Source: DATJZH01 sp035499215
GTDB lineage: Bacteria; Actinomycetota; Actinomycetes; Streptosporangiales; Streptosporangiaceae
Assembly: GCA_035499215.1 (NCBI GenBank)
Contig: DATJZH010000401.1
Location: forward strand, 1 to 16,376
Length of the DNA stretch: 16,376 nt
Direction: 5' to 3'
Shown here piece by piece: positions 6,697 through 13,825 of the stretch (within the stretch, counting starts at the first letter, position 1; each line of letters starts with the position of its first letter). The notes under the pieces are model-generated. The model made no database searches. It was not told the DNA's origin and saw only the letters and a program-made list of their open reading frames with translations. Both the position numbers and the translations under genes were made by a program.

Positions 6697-8349
6697 GTGT
6701 TCGAGACTCTCTCCGACCGGCTGACCCAGGTCTTTACCACGCTGCGCGGGCGCGGGCGGCTGTCCCAGGCTGACATCGACGCGACCGCCCGCGAGATCAG
6801 GATCGCGCTGCTTGAGGCCGACGTCGCGCTGCCCGTGGTCCGGCAGTTCATCGCCAGGGTGCGGGAACGGGCGTCCGGCGCCGAGGTGTCCGAGGCGCTG
6901 AACCCGGCCCAGCAGGTTATCAAGATCGTCAACGAGGAGCTCATCGAGATCCTGGGCGGTGAGGCCAGGCGGCTGCGTTTCGCGAAAGTGCCGCCGACCG
7001 TGATCATGCTGGCCGGCCTGCAGGGCTCCGGGAAGACGACGCTCGCCGCAAAGCTCGCGCTGTGGCTGCGCGCGCAGGGAAACACCCCGATGCTGGTGGC
7101 CGCCGACTTGCAGCGGCCCAACGCCGTCCAGCAGCTGCAGGTGCTCGGCGAGCGGGCCGGAGTGCCGGTTTTCGCCCCCTATCCCGGCAACGGCGTCGGC
7201 GACCCGGTGCAGGTGGCACGCGAGTCGGTGGCGGAGGCAAGGCACCGGCTCTACAACATCGTCATCGTCGACACCGCCGGCCGGCTGGGAATTGACGAGG
7301 AGCTGATGCGGCAGGCGGCCGACATCAGGGACGCCGTTGACCCCGACGAGATCCTGTTCGTTGTCGACGCCATGATCGGCCAGGACGCGGTGCAGACTGC
7401 CCAGGCTTTCCTGGACGGGGTCGGCTACGACGGCGTGGTCCTGACCAAGCTGGACGGCGACGCCCGAGGCGGCGCGGCGCTGTCGATCGCGCAGCTCACC
7501 GGGCGGCCGGTGATGTTCGCCTCGGCGGGAGAGAAGCTCGGGGACTTCGATATCTTCCACCCCGACCGGATGGCCTCGCGCATCCTGGACCTGGGCGACA
7601 TCCTGACGCTGATCGAGCAGGCGGAGCGGACGTTCGACCAGGACCAGGCCGCCGCGATGGCCGGGAAGCTGGCCTCAGGCGACGGCTTCACGCTGGAGGA
7701 CTTCGTCGAGCAGCTGGCCATGGTCAGAAAGCTCGGGCCGATCGGCAACCTGCTGGGGATGCTGCCGGGTGCGGCGCAGAACCGCGAGCTGCTCAGTCAG
7801 GTCAGTGACAAGGACCTGGACCGGGCAGCGGCCATTGTCAACTCGATGACCGTGCAGGAGCGGCAGAACCCGAAGATCATTAACGGGTCGCGGCGTGCCC
7901 GGATAGCCGCGGGCTCGGGCGTGACCGTGGGCGAGGTCAATAACCTCATCGTCCGGTTCCAAGAGGGCCAGAAGATGATGCGCCAGATGATGGGCGGCAT
8001 TCCCGGCATGGGCGGCATGCGGCGCGGTGGGCAGAAGGCCAAGGCGAAGGGCAAGAAGAAGGGCAAGGGCGGCGGCCGCCCGGCGAACGCGCCCGGCCGC
8101 CGCAGTCCTGGCGGCCCGGCCGGCCTGCCCGCTGGCTTCGGCGAGAGCGGCCAGGACAGTCCGGGCGGCGTGCCCGGCACCGGCGGCTTCGGCGGGCTGG
8201 CTGACAGGCTGGGCGGCACAGATGGCTCGCTGCGGCTGCCGCCGGGTCTTGGCCAGGGCTTTCCTGCGCCGTCTCAGCCAAAACTTCCGCCCGGCCTGCG
8301 CGGGCCGGTGCCGAACCGGCGCGGCCGGCAGGGCAAGAAAGGCCGCTAG
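6697..8349 (+). CDS. ffh: Signal recognition particle GTPase Ffh (SRP54)
   Basis: Protein subunit of the SRP. It binds 4.5S RNA and hydrophobic signal sequences emerging from the ribosome. The GTG start gives the typical actinobacterial N-terminus MFETLSDRL. Motifs are G1 GLQGSGKTT (107-115), DLQRPNA, G3 DTAGR (192-196), G4 TKLD (250-253) and the M domain from about residue 310. In the M domain the SRP-RNA-binding helix SRRARIAAGSG (398-408) and the Met-rich MMRQMMGGIPGMGGMRR segment are visible. The protein is 550 residues. About 100 of these, after the M domain, form a tail that begins lysine-rich (KAKAKGKKKGKG) and continues Gly/Pro-rich. Shorter tails are known in actinobacterial Ffh proteins. 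The 4.5S RNA gene is not in the window. Confidence 0.97.
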   Translation: MFETLSDRLTQVFTTLRGRGRLSQADIDATAREIRIALLEADVALPVVRQFIARVRERASGAEVSEALNPAQQVIKIVNEELIEILGGEARRLRFAKVPPTVIMLAGLQGSGKTTLAAKLALWLRAQGNTPMLVAADLQRPNAVQQLQVLGERAGVPVFAPYPGNGVGDPVQVARESVAEARHRLYNIVIVDTAGRLGIDEELMRQAADIRDAVDPDEILFVVDAMIGQDAVQTAQAFLDGVGYDGVVLTKLDGDARGGAALSIAQLTGRPVMFASAGEKLGDFDIFHPDRMASRILDLGDILTLIEQAERTFDQDQAAAMAGKLASGDGFTLEDFVEQLAMVRKLGPIGNLLGMLPGAAQNRELLSQVSDKDLDRAAAIVNSMTVQERQNPKIINGSRRARIAAGSGVTVGEVNNLIVRFQEGQKMMRQMMGGIPGMGGMRRGGQKAKAKGKKKGKGGGRPANAPGRRSPGGPAGLPAGFGESGQDSPGGVPGTGGFGGLADRLGGTDGSLRLPPGLGQGFPAPSQPKLPPGLRGPVPNRRGRQGKKGR

Positions 8350-8373
8350 CCCCGCTGGGTCCTGGTCCCGGCC

Positions 8374-8398
8374 GGTGCCGCCGGGCTGCAGCGGCATC
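8374..8398 (+). terminator. Hairpin after ffh
   Basis: GGTGCCGC (8374-8381) pairs with GCGGCATC (8391-8398), 8 bp including one G-U, around a 9-nt loop, 25 nt after the ffh stop. There is no U-tract. It probably ends the ffh transcript before the separate rpsP promoter. Confidence 0.4.
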
Positions 8399-8529
8399 TG
8401 ACCCGGTGAAAGCGGCTTCCGTCGGGTTGTCGGCCGCGCCGCCGCGGCATCAGCGTCCCGTGTCGCCCTCGCCGGCTGCTGGTCAGCCTCCGGGTGGTAG
8501 CCAGTGATTACGCCCGGGCGCGCGCTGTC

Positions 8530-8538
8530 TGGCACAAT
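8530..8538 (+). promoter_or_regulatory. Extended -10 promoter element of rpsP operon
   Basis: TGGCACAAT (TG-N-CACAAT) suits an extended -10 for the housekeeping sigma factor. It predicts a start near 8545 and a leader of about 120 nt. Near-identical elements occur before rplS and lepB1. No consensus -35 is visible at 16-18 nt. Confidence 0.5.
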
Positions 8539-8666
8539 GTGGTAGCACTCGGCTGCGCGGGGCCCTCTCTAACCCACCGCAGCCGGATCCATCTGGGCAG
8601 CGCGCGCCGGTCCCCACCCGGCAGATGTGACGCCCGCACCGAATCCGCTGGGAGAAGACCACAGCC

Positions 8667-9335
8667 GTGGCTGTCAAGATCAAGCTGAAGCGCCTGGGCA
8701 AGATCCGCGAGCCCTATTACCGCATCATCATCGCCGACGCCCGCACCAAGCGGGACGGCCGCGTGATCGAGGAGATCGGCAAGTACCACCCGAAGGCAGA
8801 GCCGTCTTTCATCGAGGTGAACACGGACCGGGCCCAGCACTGGCTCTCGGTGGGCGCGCAGCCGACCGGCCCGGTCAGGAAGATCCTGGAGATAACCGGT
8901 GACTGGCAGAAGTTCAAGGGCCTGCCGGGAGCCGAGGGGACGCTGCGCATCGCAGCCGCCAGGGAAGACCGGAAGGAACTCTTCGCCGCTGCCCTGAAGG
9001 AAACGCTGGACGGCGGCGATGCCGCACCGAAGGGGAAGCCGAGGGCCAGGGCCGCCGAGCACAAGCCGGACGCGAAATCCGGCCAGGCCCAGCCCGGCCA
9101 GCCGAAGGCCGGCCGGGCCGACAAGCCTGCCCGCCAGCCGACGGGCGCAACGGCGGCTGCCGGGGAGGCCGCTCCCGACGCGTCGCTGGCCGGTGCGGCT
9201 GCCGCGGACGCGCCTGCTGCCGAGGCAGCCGCCGCAGGGGCTGCCGCCGCGCCCGCCGCGGAGACTGCTGCCGGCTCCGCGCCCGGCGCTGCAGCGAGCG
9301 GGGCCACCGACACAACGGCAGAGAACGGACGCTAA
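8667..9335 (+). CDS. rpsP: 30S ribosomal protein S16 with long Ala-rich tail
   Basis: Small-subunit protein needed for early 30S assembly. The GTG start follows GGAGAAG (8651-8657). The product opens with MAVKIKLKRLGK, then EPYYRIIIADAR and RDGRVIEEIGKYHP, the S16 signature, with the folded core ending near residue 85-115. Bacterial S16 is commonly 80-100 residues, and actinobacterial copies often carry extra C-terminal residues. This one is 222 residues. About 110 C-terminal residues are low complexity: first basic (KGKPRARAAEHK), then Ala/Pro/Gly repeats. It is the first gene of a tight rpsP-khpA-rimM-trmD unit, with the next start 1 nt after its stop. Confidence 0.97.
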   Translation: MAVKIKLKRLGKIREPYYRIIIADARTKRDGRVIEEIGKYHPKAEPSFIEVNTDRAQHWLSVGAQPTGPVRKILEITGDWQKFKGLPGAEGTLRIAAAREDRKELFAAALKETLDGGDAAPKGKPRARAAEHKPDAKSGQAQPGQPKAGRADKPARQPTGATAAAGEAAPDASLAGAAAADAPAAEAAAAGAAAAPAAETAAGSAPGAAASGATDTTAENGR

Positions 9336-9336
9336 C

Positions 9337-9579
9337 GTGCTCGAGGATGCCCTGGAGCACCTGGTCAAGGGGATCGTCGAATACCCGGACGACGTCCGGG
9401 TCGACAGTCGCGGGCTGCGCCGGGGACGGGTCCTCGAGGTGCGCGTGCATCCTGAGGACCTGGGCAAGGTCATCGGCCGGGGCGGCCGGACCGCCAAGGC
9501 ACTGCGGACGGTCATCGGCTCCCTGGCCGGGAACTCCTACGTCCGGGTCGACCTGCTGGACGCCGACGAGATCCGCTAG
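9337..9579 (+). CDS. khpA: KH-domain RNA-binding protein KhpA
   Basis: An 80-residue single-KH protein. The GTG at 9337 starts 1 nt after the rpsP stop, indicating translational coupling. The product begins VLEDALEHLVKGIV, typical of the family. The RNA-binding GXXG loop is GRGG (47-50) within LGKVIGRGGRTAKALR. Family members usually have 75-80 residues and, in some bacteria, pair with KhpB/Jag in post-transcriptional control of cell-wall and division functions. The same rpsP-KH-rimM-trmD order is known in mycobacteria and Streptomyces. The frame is open upstream inside rpsP, but those residues are an overlap artefact. Confidence 0.95.
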   Translation: MLEDALEHLVKGIVEYPDDVRVDSRGLRRGRVLEVRVHPEDLGKVIGRGGRTAKALRTVIGSLAGNSYVRVDLLDADEIR

Positions 9580-9585
9580 CAAGGC

Positions 9586-10122
9586 ATGCAGCTGGTCGTC
9601 GGCCGGGTTGGACGGCCGCACGGGATCCGCGGCGAGGTGATCGTGGATGTGCGGACCGACGACCCTGAGCTCAGGCTCGCTGCGGGCTCAGTCCTGGCGA
9701 CGGAGCCCGCAGCGGCTGGTCCGCTGGCGATTGCCGCCGCCCGCTGGCATTCGGGGCGGCTGCTGGTCCGGTTCGACGGCTACACCGACCGGACCGCGGC
9801 AACGGAGCTCTCCGGGACCCTGCTGGTGGTCGACTCGGCCGAGCTGCCCGACCTCGACGACCCCGCCGAGTTCCGTGATCACCAGCTCATCGGCCTGCCA
9901 GTCATCACGATCGGCGGGGAGCGGGTGGGCGTTGTCACCGACGTGCTGCATGACGGTCAGGATCTGCTCGTCGTGGCGCCCGAGGGCGGCCGGCGCGGAG
10001 CGGACATCCTGGTGCCTTTCGTCGCCGCGCTGGTGCCCGAGGTCGACGTCGCGGCCGGGAAGATCGTCATCGACCCGCCGCAGGGACTTCTCGACCTCGC
10101 GGACGCCGGACAGGAGCAATAG
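9586..10122 (+). CDS. rimM: Ribosome maturation factor RimM
   Basis: Assembly factor that binds S19 in the 30S head and helps 16S rRNA processing. The 178-residue product begins MQLVVGRVGRPHGIRGEV, the RimM N-terminal signature. It has an N-terminal beta-barrel (about 1-85), a linker containing LPDLDDPAEFRDHQLIG, and a C-terminal PRC-barrel ending ILVPFVAALVPEVD. Length is normal. The ATG is 6 nt after the khpA stop with only a short aagg before it, so translation is probably coupled within the operon. Confidence 0.96.
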   Translation: MQLVVGRVGRPHGIRGEVIVDVRTDDPELRLAAGSVLATEPAAAGPLAIAAARWHSGRLLVRFDGYTDRTAATELSGTLLVVDSAELPDLDDPAEFRDHQLIGLPVITIGGERVGVVTDVLHDGQDLLVVAPEGGRRGADILVPFVAALVPEVDVAAGKIVIDPPQGLLDLADAGQEQ

Positions 10123-10132
10123 GGGCGGCAGC

Positions 10133-10933
10133 GTGCGTATCGACATCATCACTATCTTCCCGGAGTATTTCGCTCCGCTCGAGGTGTCGCTGATCGGCAA
10201 GGCGGCGCGGCGCGGCGAGATCGTTTTCGGCGTGCATGACCTGAGATCCTGGGCGCGCGACGTGCACCGGACGGTTGACGACGCGCCGTTCGGCGGCGGC
10301 CCCGGAATGGTGATGAAGCCCGATCCGTGGGGCGAGGTGCTGGACGCGGTCGTTCCCTCCAGCGGCCAGGCTCGGCTGGTGGTGCCCGCTCCCGCCGGGG
10401 TGCTGTTCACGCAGGCGATGGCGGCAGAGCTTGCCGCGCAGCCGCACCTGGTGTTCGCCTGCGGGCGATACGAGGGCATTGACGCGCGCGTGCTCGATTA
10501 CGCGCGCACCAGGATGGCCGTCGACGAGGTCAGCATCGGTGACTACGTGCTGGCCGGCGGCGAGCCGGCGGTGCTGGTGATGACCGAAGCGATCTGCAGG
10601 CTGCTGCCTGGCGTGCTCGGCAACGCCGAATCAGCGGCCGATGACTCCTTCGGCGGCGGCTACGGAGCAATGGCGGGCCTGGTCGAGGGGCCCGCGTACA
10701 CCAGGCCGCGGGTGTGGCGGGAGCGGGAGGTGCCGGCGGTCCTGCTGTCCGGGGACCACGCGGCGATCGCCAGGTGGCGGCGCGATGGCGCGCTGCGCGC
10801 AACTGCCCGCAACCGGCCTGATCTTGCTGCCAGGCTGATCCCGGGCGGCCCGGACGCTAGTCTCGATGCACGCGATCGCGAGGTACTATCTGAGGTTGGC
10901 TTTCCTGTTGGCGGCCAGGATATGGCACACTGA
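10133..10933 (+). CDS. trmD: tRNA (guanine-N1-)-methyltransferase TrmD
   Basis: SAM-dependent SPOUT-family enzyme that makes m1G37 in tRNAs and prevents +1 frameshifting. The GTG at 10133 is chosen because the product then begins VRIDIITIFPEYF, the family N-terminus. AGGGGCGG (10121-10128), overlapping the rimM stop, serves as ribosome-binding site. The 266 residues include GGGPGMVMKP, CGRYEGIDARV, and the trefoil-knot SAM site SIGDYVLAGGE. The catalytic Asp is in DSF (D171), followed by LVEGPAYTRPRVW. The loop after DSF is slightly extended with Gly/Tyr/Ala. The last codons and stop contain the rplS promoter element. Confidence 0.97.
   Translation: MRIDIITIFPEYFAPLEVSLIGKAARRGEIVFGVHDLRSWARDVHRTVDDAPFGGGPGMVMKPDPWGEVLDAVVPSSGQARLVVPAPAGVLFTQAMAAELAAQPHLVFACGRYEGIDARVLDYARTRMAVDEVSIGDYVLAGGEPAVLVMTEAICRLLPGVLGNAESAADDSFGGGYGAMAGLVEGPAYTRPRVWREREVPAVLLSGDHAAIARWRRDGALRATARNRPDLAARLIPGGPDASLDARDREVLSEVGFPVGGQDMAH
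10923..10931 (+). promoter_or_regulatory. Extended -10 promoter element of rplS
   Basis: TGGCACACT, ending on the first base of the trmD stop codon, closely matches the rpsP element TGGCACAAT. It predicts a start near 10938 and a leader of about 118 nt. In that leader GCCGGG (10971-10976) pairs with CCCGGC (10985-10990). It would allow L19 to be made in excess of TrmD, a known need because L19 is far more abundant. Confidence 0.48.
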
Positions 10934-11055
10934 GAGCCGCCCCGGCGCAGTACTGCCCTGCCGGAGCTCCGCCGGGCGCTCAGGCCCGGCTCCGACCAGA
11001 CCGATGCAACGCGTTCGCAGGCGTGCGCGTGATGACTACCGAGGAAACCGCAGCG

Positions 11056-11415
11056 ATGCACACCGCGATTGCCGAGTTGGAGCAAGCCCAGATTCGATCC
11101 GACATACCGGATTTCAGGCCGGGCGACACCCTGAAAGTGCATGTGCGGGTCAAGGAAGGCAGCCGCTCCAGGATCCAGGTATTCCAGGGCGTTGTCATCC
11201 GCCGCCAGGGCGGCGGGGCACGAGAGACCTTCACCGTGCGCAAGATCAGCTACGGCGTGGGCGTCGAGCGGACTTTCCCCCTGCACACCCCTGCCATCGA
11301 CAAGATAGAGGTAGTAACTCGCGGCCGGGTCCGGCGAGCCAAGCTGTACTACCTGCGCTCGCTGCGCGGAAAAGCCGCCCGGATCAGGGAGCGACGCGAT
11401 CTGCCGTCTCGCTAG
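11056..11415 (+). CDS. rplS: 50S ribosomal protein L19
   Basis: Large-subunit protein at the 30S-50S interface. ATG 11056 is chosen over upstream GTG/ATG codons at 11023-11032: GAGGA (11041-11045) lies 10 nt before it, and the resulting 119 residues match the usual L19 length. The sequence has IRSDIPDFRPGDTLKVHVRV, QVFQGVVIRRQGGG, ETFTVRKISYGVGVERTFPLHTP and RRAKLYYLRSLRGKAARI, all conserved L19 blocks. It follows trmD as in most bacteria, but an internal promoter probably drives it separately. Confidence 0.96.
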   Translation: MHTAIAELEQAQIRSDIPDFRPGDTLKVHVRVKEGSRSRIQVFQGVVIRRQGGGARETFTVRKISYGVGVERTFPLHTPAIDKIEVVTRGRVRRAKLYYLRSLRGKAARIRERRDLPSR

Positions 11416-11418
11416 GAT

Positions 11419-11457
11419 CGGCCGGCTGGCCGGCCGGTGCACCGCGCTGCGGTGGCA
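11419..11457 (+). terminator. Tandem GC hairpins after rplS
   Basis: CGGCCGG (11419-11425) pairs with CCGGCCG (11430-11436) around a 4-nt loop, 3 nt after the rplS stop. A second stem, ACCGC/GCGGT (11441-11445 with 11449-11453), follows at once. No U-tract is present. This may be a rplS terminator. Confidence 0.42.
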
Positions 11458-11491
11458 TGCCGGACGTCGCGCGCCAATCCCGGCGGCCCGA

Positions 11492-11500
11492 TGGCACGAT
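11492..11500 (+). promoter_or_regulatory. Extended -10 promoter element of lepB1
   Basis: TGGCACGAT has the same TGGCAC core as the rpsP and rplS elements and ends 33 nt before the first ATG of lepB1. It predicts a leader of about 27 nt. No matching -35 is visible. Confidence 0.38.
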
Positions 11501-11533
11501 GTCGGCTGACGGCCGACGCTGACATCGAGTTCG

Positions 11534-12556
11534 ATGATGAGCGATGACCAGAGCGTTCCCGGCCGGGCCAGGACAGGAGCCGCCAGCGCCGGCGGACCGG
11601 CCAGGGCCGGCGGACCTGCCATGGCCGGCGGGCCGGGGACCGCCGGGGAAGGCGGCGCGCCCCCCGTGCCGCGGGCCAGGCGCCGCTCGCTCCGCCGCGA
11701 GGTACCAGTGCTGGTCCTGGTTGCGCTGGTGATCGCGCTGCTTGTCAAGACGTTCGTGGTGCAGGCGTTCTACATTCCGTCGTCGTCGATGGAGAACACG
11801 CTCCTGACGGGCGACAAGGTTCTGGTGAACAAGCTCGTTTATCACTTTCGCAAGATCGAGCCGGGTGACATCGTGGTATTCAACGGCGCAGGCTCATGGA
11901 ATACCACGCTGGCGTCGGCGAGAGCGAGCTCAGATCCGCTGATACGACTGTATGACATGGCACTGAAGCCGGTACTGGGCTCGATAGCCGGGCTTTACGG
12001 CTCGACTTCTGGCCAGACCGACTACATCAAGCGGGTCATCGGGGTGCCCGGCGATCGCGTTGCGTGCTGCGACGCCCAGGGCTTGATGACGGTCAACGGC
12101 GTACCCCTGGACGAGAAGTCTTACCTCTATCCGGGCAATGCACCCGGTGCGGCTCCGGAGGGCTATTCCGGGCATTTCAGCGTTGTCGTGCCGCCGGGCC
12201 GCCTGTGGGTGATGGGTGACCACAGGCTGGTGTCGGACGATTCCCGGCTGCGCCGCGGGGATCCCGGCAGCGGGACCATCCCGGAGAACAAGGTGATCGG
12301 GCGGGCGTTCCTCATCGTCTGGCCGCCAAGCCGGTGGCGGATCCTGCCGATCCCCTCGACATTCTTCCAGCCGGGCGTTGACGTCCCGGCCGCGTCCGCG
12401 CCTGCCGCGTCCGCGCCTGCAGTCGGCGCGCCGGTGGCCGCATCCGCGCCATACCTGCCGCTCGCTGCTGGTTTCGCCGGGGCACTTCCGGTGGCATGGC
12501 TGCGATGCCGGATCCGCCTGCGAGGCCGGCGGCTGCGCCCACACCGCAGGGACTGA
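11534..12556 (+). CDS. lepB: Type I signal peptidase, copy 1
   Basis: Membrane-bound S26-family peptidase that removes signal peptides from exported proteins on the outer face of the membrane. The 340 residues comprise a Gly/Ala/Pro-rich cytoplasmic head and a transmembrane helix (about 57-71). Next come box B IPSSSMENTL with nucleophile S85, an actinobacterial-type insert, and box D DYIKRVIGVPGD with general base K166. Box E MGDHRLVSDDSR follows, then an Ala/Pro linker and a second hydrophobic segment (about 305-323) with a basic tail. Paired cysteines follow box D. ATG 11537 is an equally good start and aligns better with copy 2. A close paralogue follows 167 bp downstream. Tandem signal peptidases are known in Streptomyces (sipW-X-Y-Z). 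Confidence 0.95.
   Translation: MMSDDQSVPGRARTGAASAGGPARAGGPAMAGGPGTAGEGGAPPVPRARRRSLRREVPVLVLVALVIALLVKTFVVQAFYIPSSSMENTLLTGDKVLVNKLVYHFRKIEPGDIVVFNGAGSWNTTLASARASSDPLIRLYDMALKPVLGSIAGLYGSTSGQTDYIKRVIGVPGDRVACCDAQGLMTVNGVPLDEKSYLYPGNAPGAAPEGYSGHFSVVVPPGRLWVMGDHRLVSDDSRLRRGDPGSGTIPENKVIGRAFLIVWPPSRWRILPIPSTFFQPGVDVPAASAPAASAPAVGAPVAASAPYLPLAAGFAGALPVAWLRCRIRLRGRRLRPHRRD
12014..12056 (+). repeat. 43-bp block identical between lepB copies (copy 1)
   Basis: This stretch, coding for the box D region around K166, is identical base for base with 13276-13318 in the second signal peptidase gene. A second identical block pairs 11864-11895 with 13126-13157 (32 bp). Both are longer and more exact than the rest of the paralogue alignment. 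Confidence 0.8.
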
Positions 12557-12710
12557 CGGCGTGCCCGAGCCGGCCCCCACTGGTGGCTTCCGCCTGGGAC
12601 CGAGAGCGCTGCCTTGCTCTGCAGCTTTAGCTTGCGTTATGCGGCTTACCGGCGTCAGCGATTTACCGGGTCGCGCGACGCCCGCGTCGTTCCCCGGCTG
12701 TTTCCGGCGC

Positions 12711-12716
12711 TAGGCT
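12711..12716 (+). promoter_or_regulatory. Candidate -10 (TAGGCT) giving leaderless lepB2
   Basis: TAGGCT ends 7 nt before the lepB2 ATG at 12724, so a transcript would start at or next to the start codon. No ribosome-binding site is present there, which agrees with leaderless translation. This would let the second signal peptidase be controlled separately from the first. Confidence 0.42.
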
Positions 12717-12723
12717 CGATCCG

Positions 12724-13821
12724 ATGACGGGCGACGACCAGAGCATGCGCGATCGGGCGCTAACCGAGACCAGCGGCGGCGACTGGCAAGACGGCGGCGT
12801 GACGGCGGCCGGAGCTGACCCAGTGCCGCAGGGCTCGCTGGCCGCGGCATCCGGGCCCGACGACGCGGCGTCGCCTGGCGCGGATGCTGATGCTGATGCA
12901 ACTCCCGCGGCTGAGGCACGGGCGAAGAAGCCGGCCGGCAAGAGGCGCTCCCTCTGGCGCGAGCTGCCGGTGCTGATCGTGGTTGCACTGGTGATCGCGC
13001 TGGTGATCAAGACTTTCGTGGTGCAGGCGTTCTTCATCCCTTCGTCGTCGATGGAGAATACGCTCGACATCGGCGACAAGGTCCTGGTGAACAAGGTCGT
13101 CTATCATTTCCGCAAGATCCAGCCTGGTGACATCGTGGTATTCAACGGCGCAGGCTCGTGGGACCCGGCGCCAGTGCCCGCGCAGCCGAGCTCGGATCCG
13201 GTGGTGCGGCTGTATGACTCGACTCTGCGGCCGCTGCTGCGCTCCATCGCCGGGCTGTTCGGGACGGCTCCCGGTCAGACCGACTACATCAAGCGGGTCA
13301 TCGGGGTGCCCGGCGATCATGTTGTGTGCTGCAACGCCCGGGGACTGGTGACCGTCAACGGCGTTGCGCTGCACGAGAAGTCCTACTTGTATCCCGGCAA
13401 CGCTCCGTCCGAGATACATTTCCAGATCACCGTGCCGCCGGGTCGTCTGTGGGTGATGGGTGATCACAGATTCGTATCGGATGACTCCCGGCTGCACCTT
13501 TCTGACCCCGGTAACGGGACGATCCCGGAGAACAAGGTGATCGGGCGCGCGTTCCTGACCGTATGGCCGCCGAGCCGGTGGCGAGTCCTGGCCATCCCCT
13601 CGACGTTCTCTCAGCCGGGGATCAGCGCGTCGGCGGCTTCTGGCCCCGCTCGGTCCGCCTCGGCAGCCGTGGATGCAGCACTGGCGCGGGGCGTGCCCCT
13701 AACCCCGTCGGCGCCCTACCTGCCGCTGGCCGCAGGGGTTGCCGCCGCAGTCCCGCTGACGTGGCTGCAGCGCAGGGTCCGGCTGGGTACCCGGCGCCAT
13801 CGGCTGCTGAGACGCCGGTGA
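12724..13821 (+). CDS. lepB: Type I signal peptidase, copy 2
   Basis: A second S26-family signal peptidase, clearly a paralogue of the preceding gene along its whole length. The 365 residues comprise a longer acidic/Ala-rich cytoplasmic head, a transmembrane helix (about 81-95), and IPSSSMENTL with nucleophile S109. General base K190 is in DYIKRVIGVPGD, followed by a CC pair and MGDHRFVSDDSR. A C-terminal hydrophobic segment (about 330-348) with a basic tail ends the protein. All catalytic residues are intact, so both copies should be active. Differences lie mainly in the N-terminal head and in the segment between boxes B and D. rnhB starts 4 nt after its stop, so the two are probably co-transcribed. 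Confidence 0.95.
   Translation: MTGDDQSMRDRALTETSGGDWQDGGVTAAGADPVPQGSLAAASGPDDAASPGADADADATPAAEARAKKPAGKRRSLWRELPVLIVVALVIALVIKTFVVQAFFIPSSSMENTLDIGDKVLVNKVVYHFRKIQPGDIVVFNGAGSWDPAPVPAQPSSDPVVRLYDSTLRPLLRSIAGLFGTAPGQTDYIKRVIGVPGDHVVCCNARGLVTVNGVALHEKSYLYPGNAPSEIHFQITVPPGRLWVMGDHRFVSDDSRLHLSDPGNGTIPENKVIGRAFLTVWPPSRWRVLAIPSTFSQPGISASAASGPARSASAAVDAALARGVPLTPSAPYLPLAAGVAAAVPLTWLQRRVRLGTRRHRLLRRR
13276..13318 (+). repeat. 43-bp block identical between lepB copies (copy 2)
   Basis: Direct repeat partner of 12014-12056, 1262 bp apart in the same orientation. Recombination between the copies would fuse the two lepB genes and delete the intervening DNA. Confidence 0.8.
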
Positions 13822-13825
13822 CGCC

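Larger units (their letters stand above)
8350..8666. other. ffh-rpsP intergenic region
   Basis: No protein gene is supported in these 317 bp. It holds a hairpin shortly after ffh (8374-8398), the rpsP promoter element (8530-8538) and an rpsP leader of about 120 nt. Within the leader, CATCTG (8590-8595) can pair with CAGATG (8622-8627), enclosing a small ccgg/ccgg hairpin (8607-8621). Confidence 0.6.

Noticed and set aside
5110..7560. Long minus-strand open frame antisense to ftsY and ffh
   Set aside because: Overlaps two certain genes, low-complexity product, no family features.
9019..9336. Longer version of KhpA starting inside rpsP
   Set aside because: It lies wholly within the rpsP coding region in another frame; the GTG at 9337 gives the conserved KhpA length.
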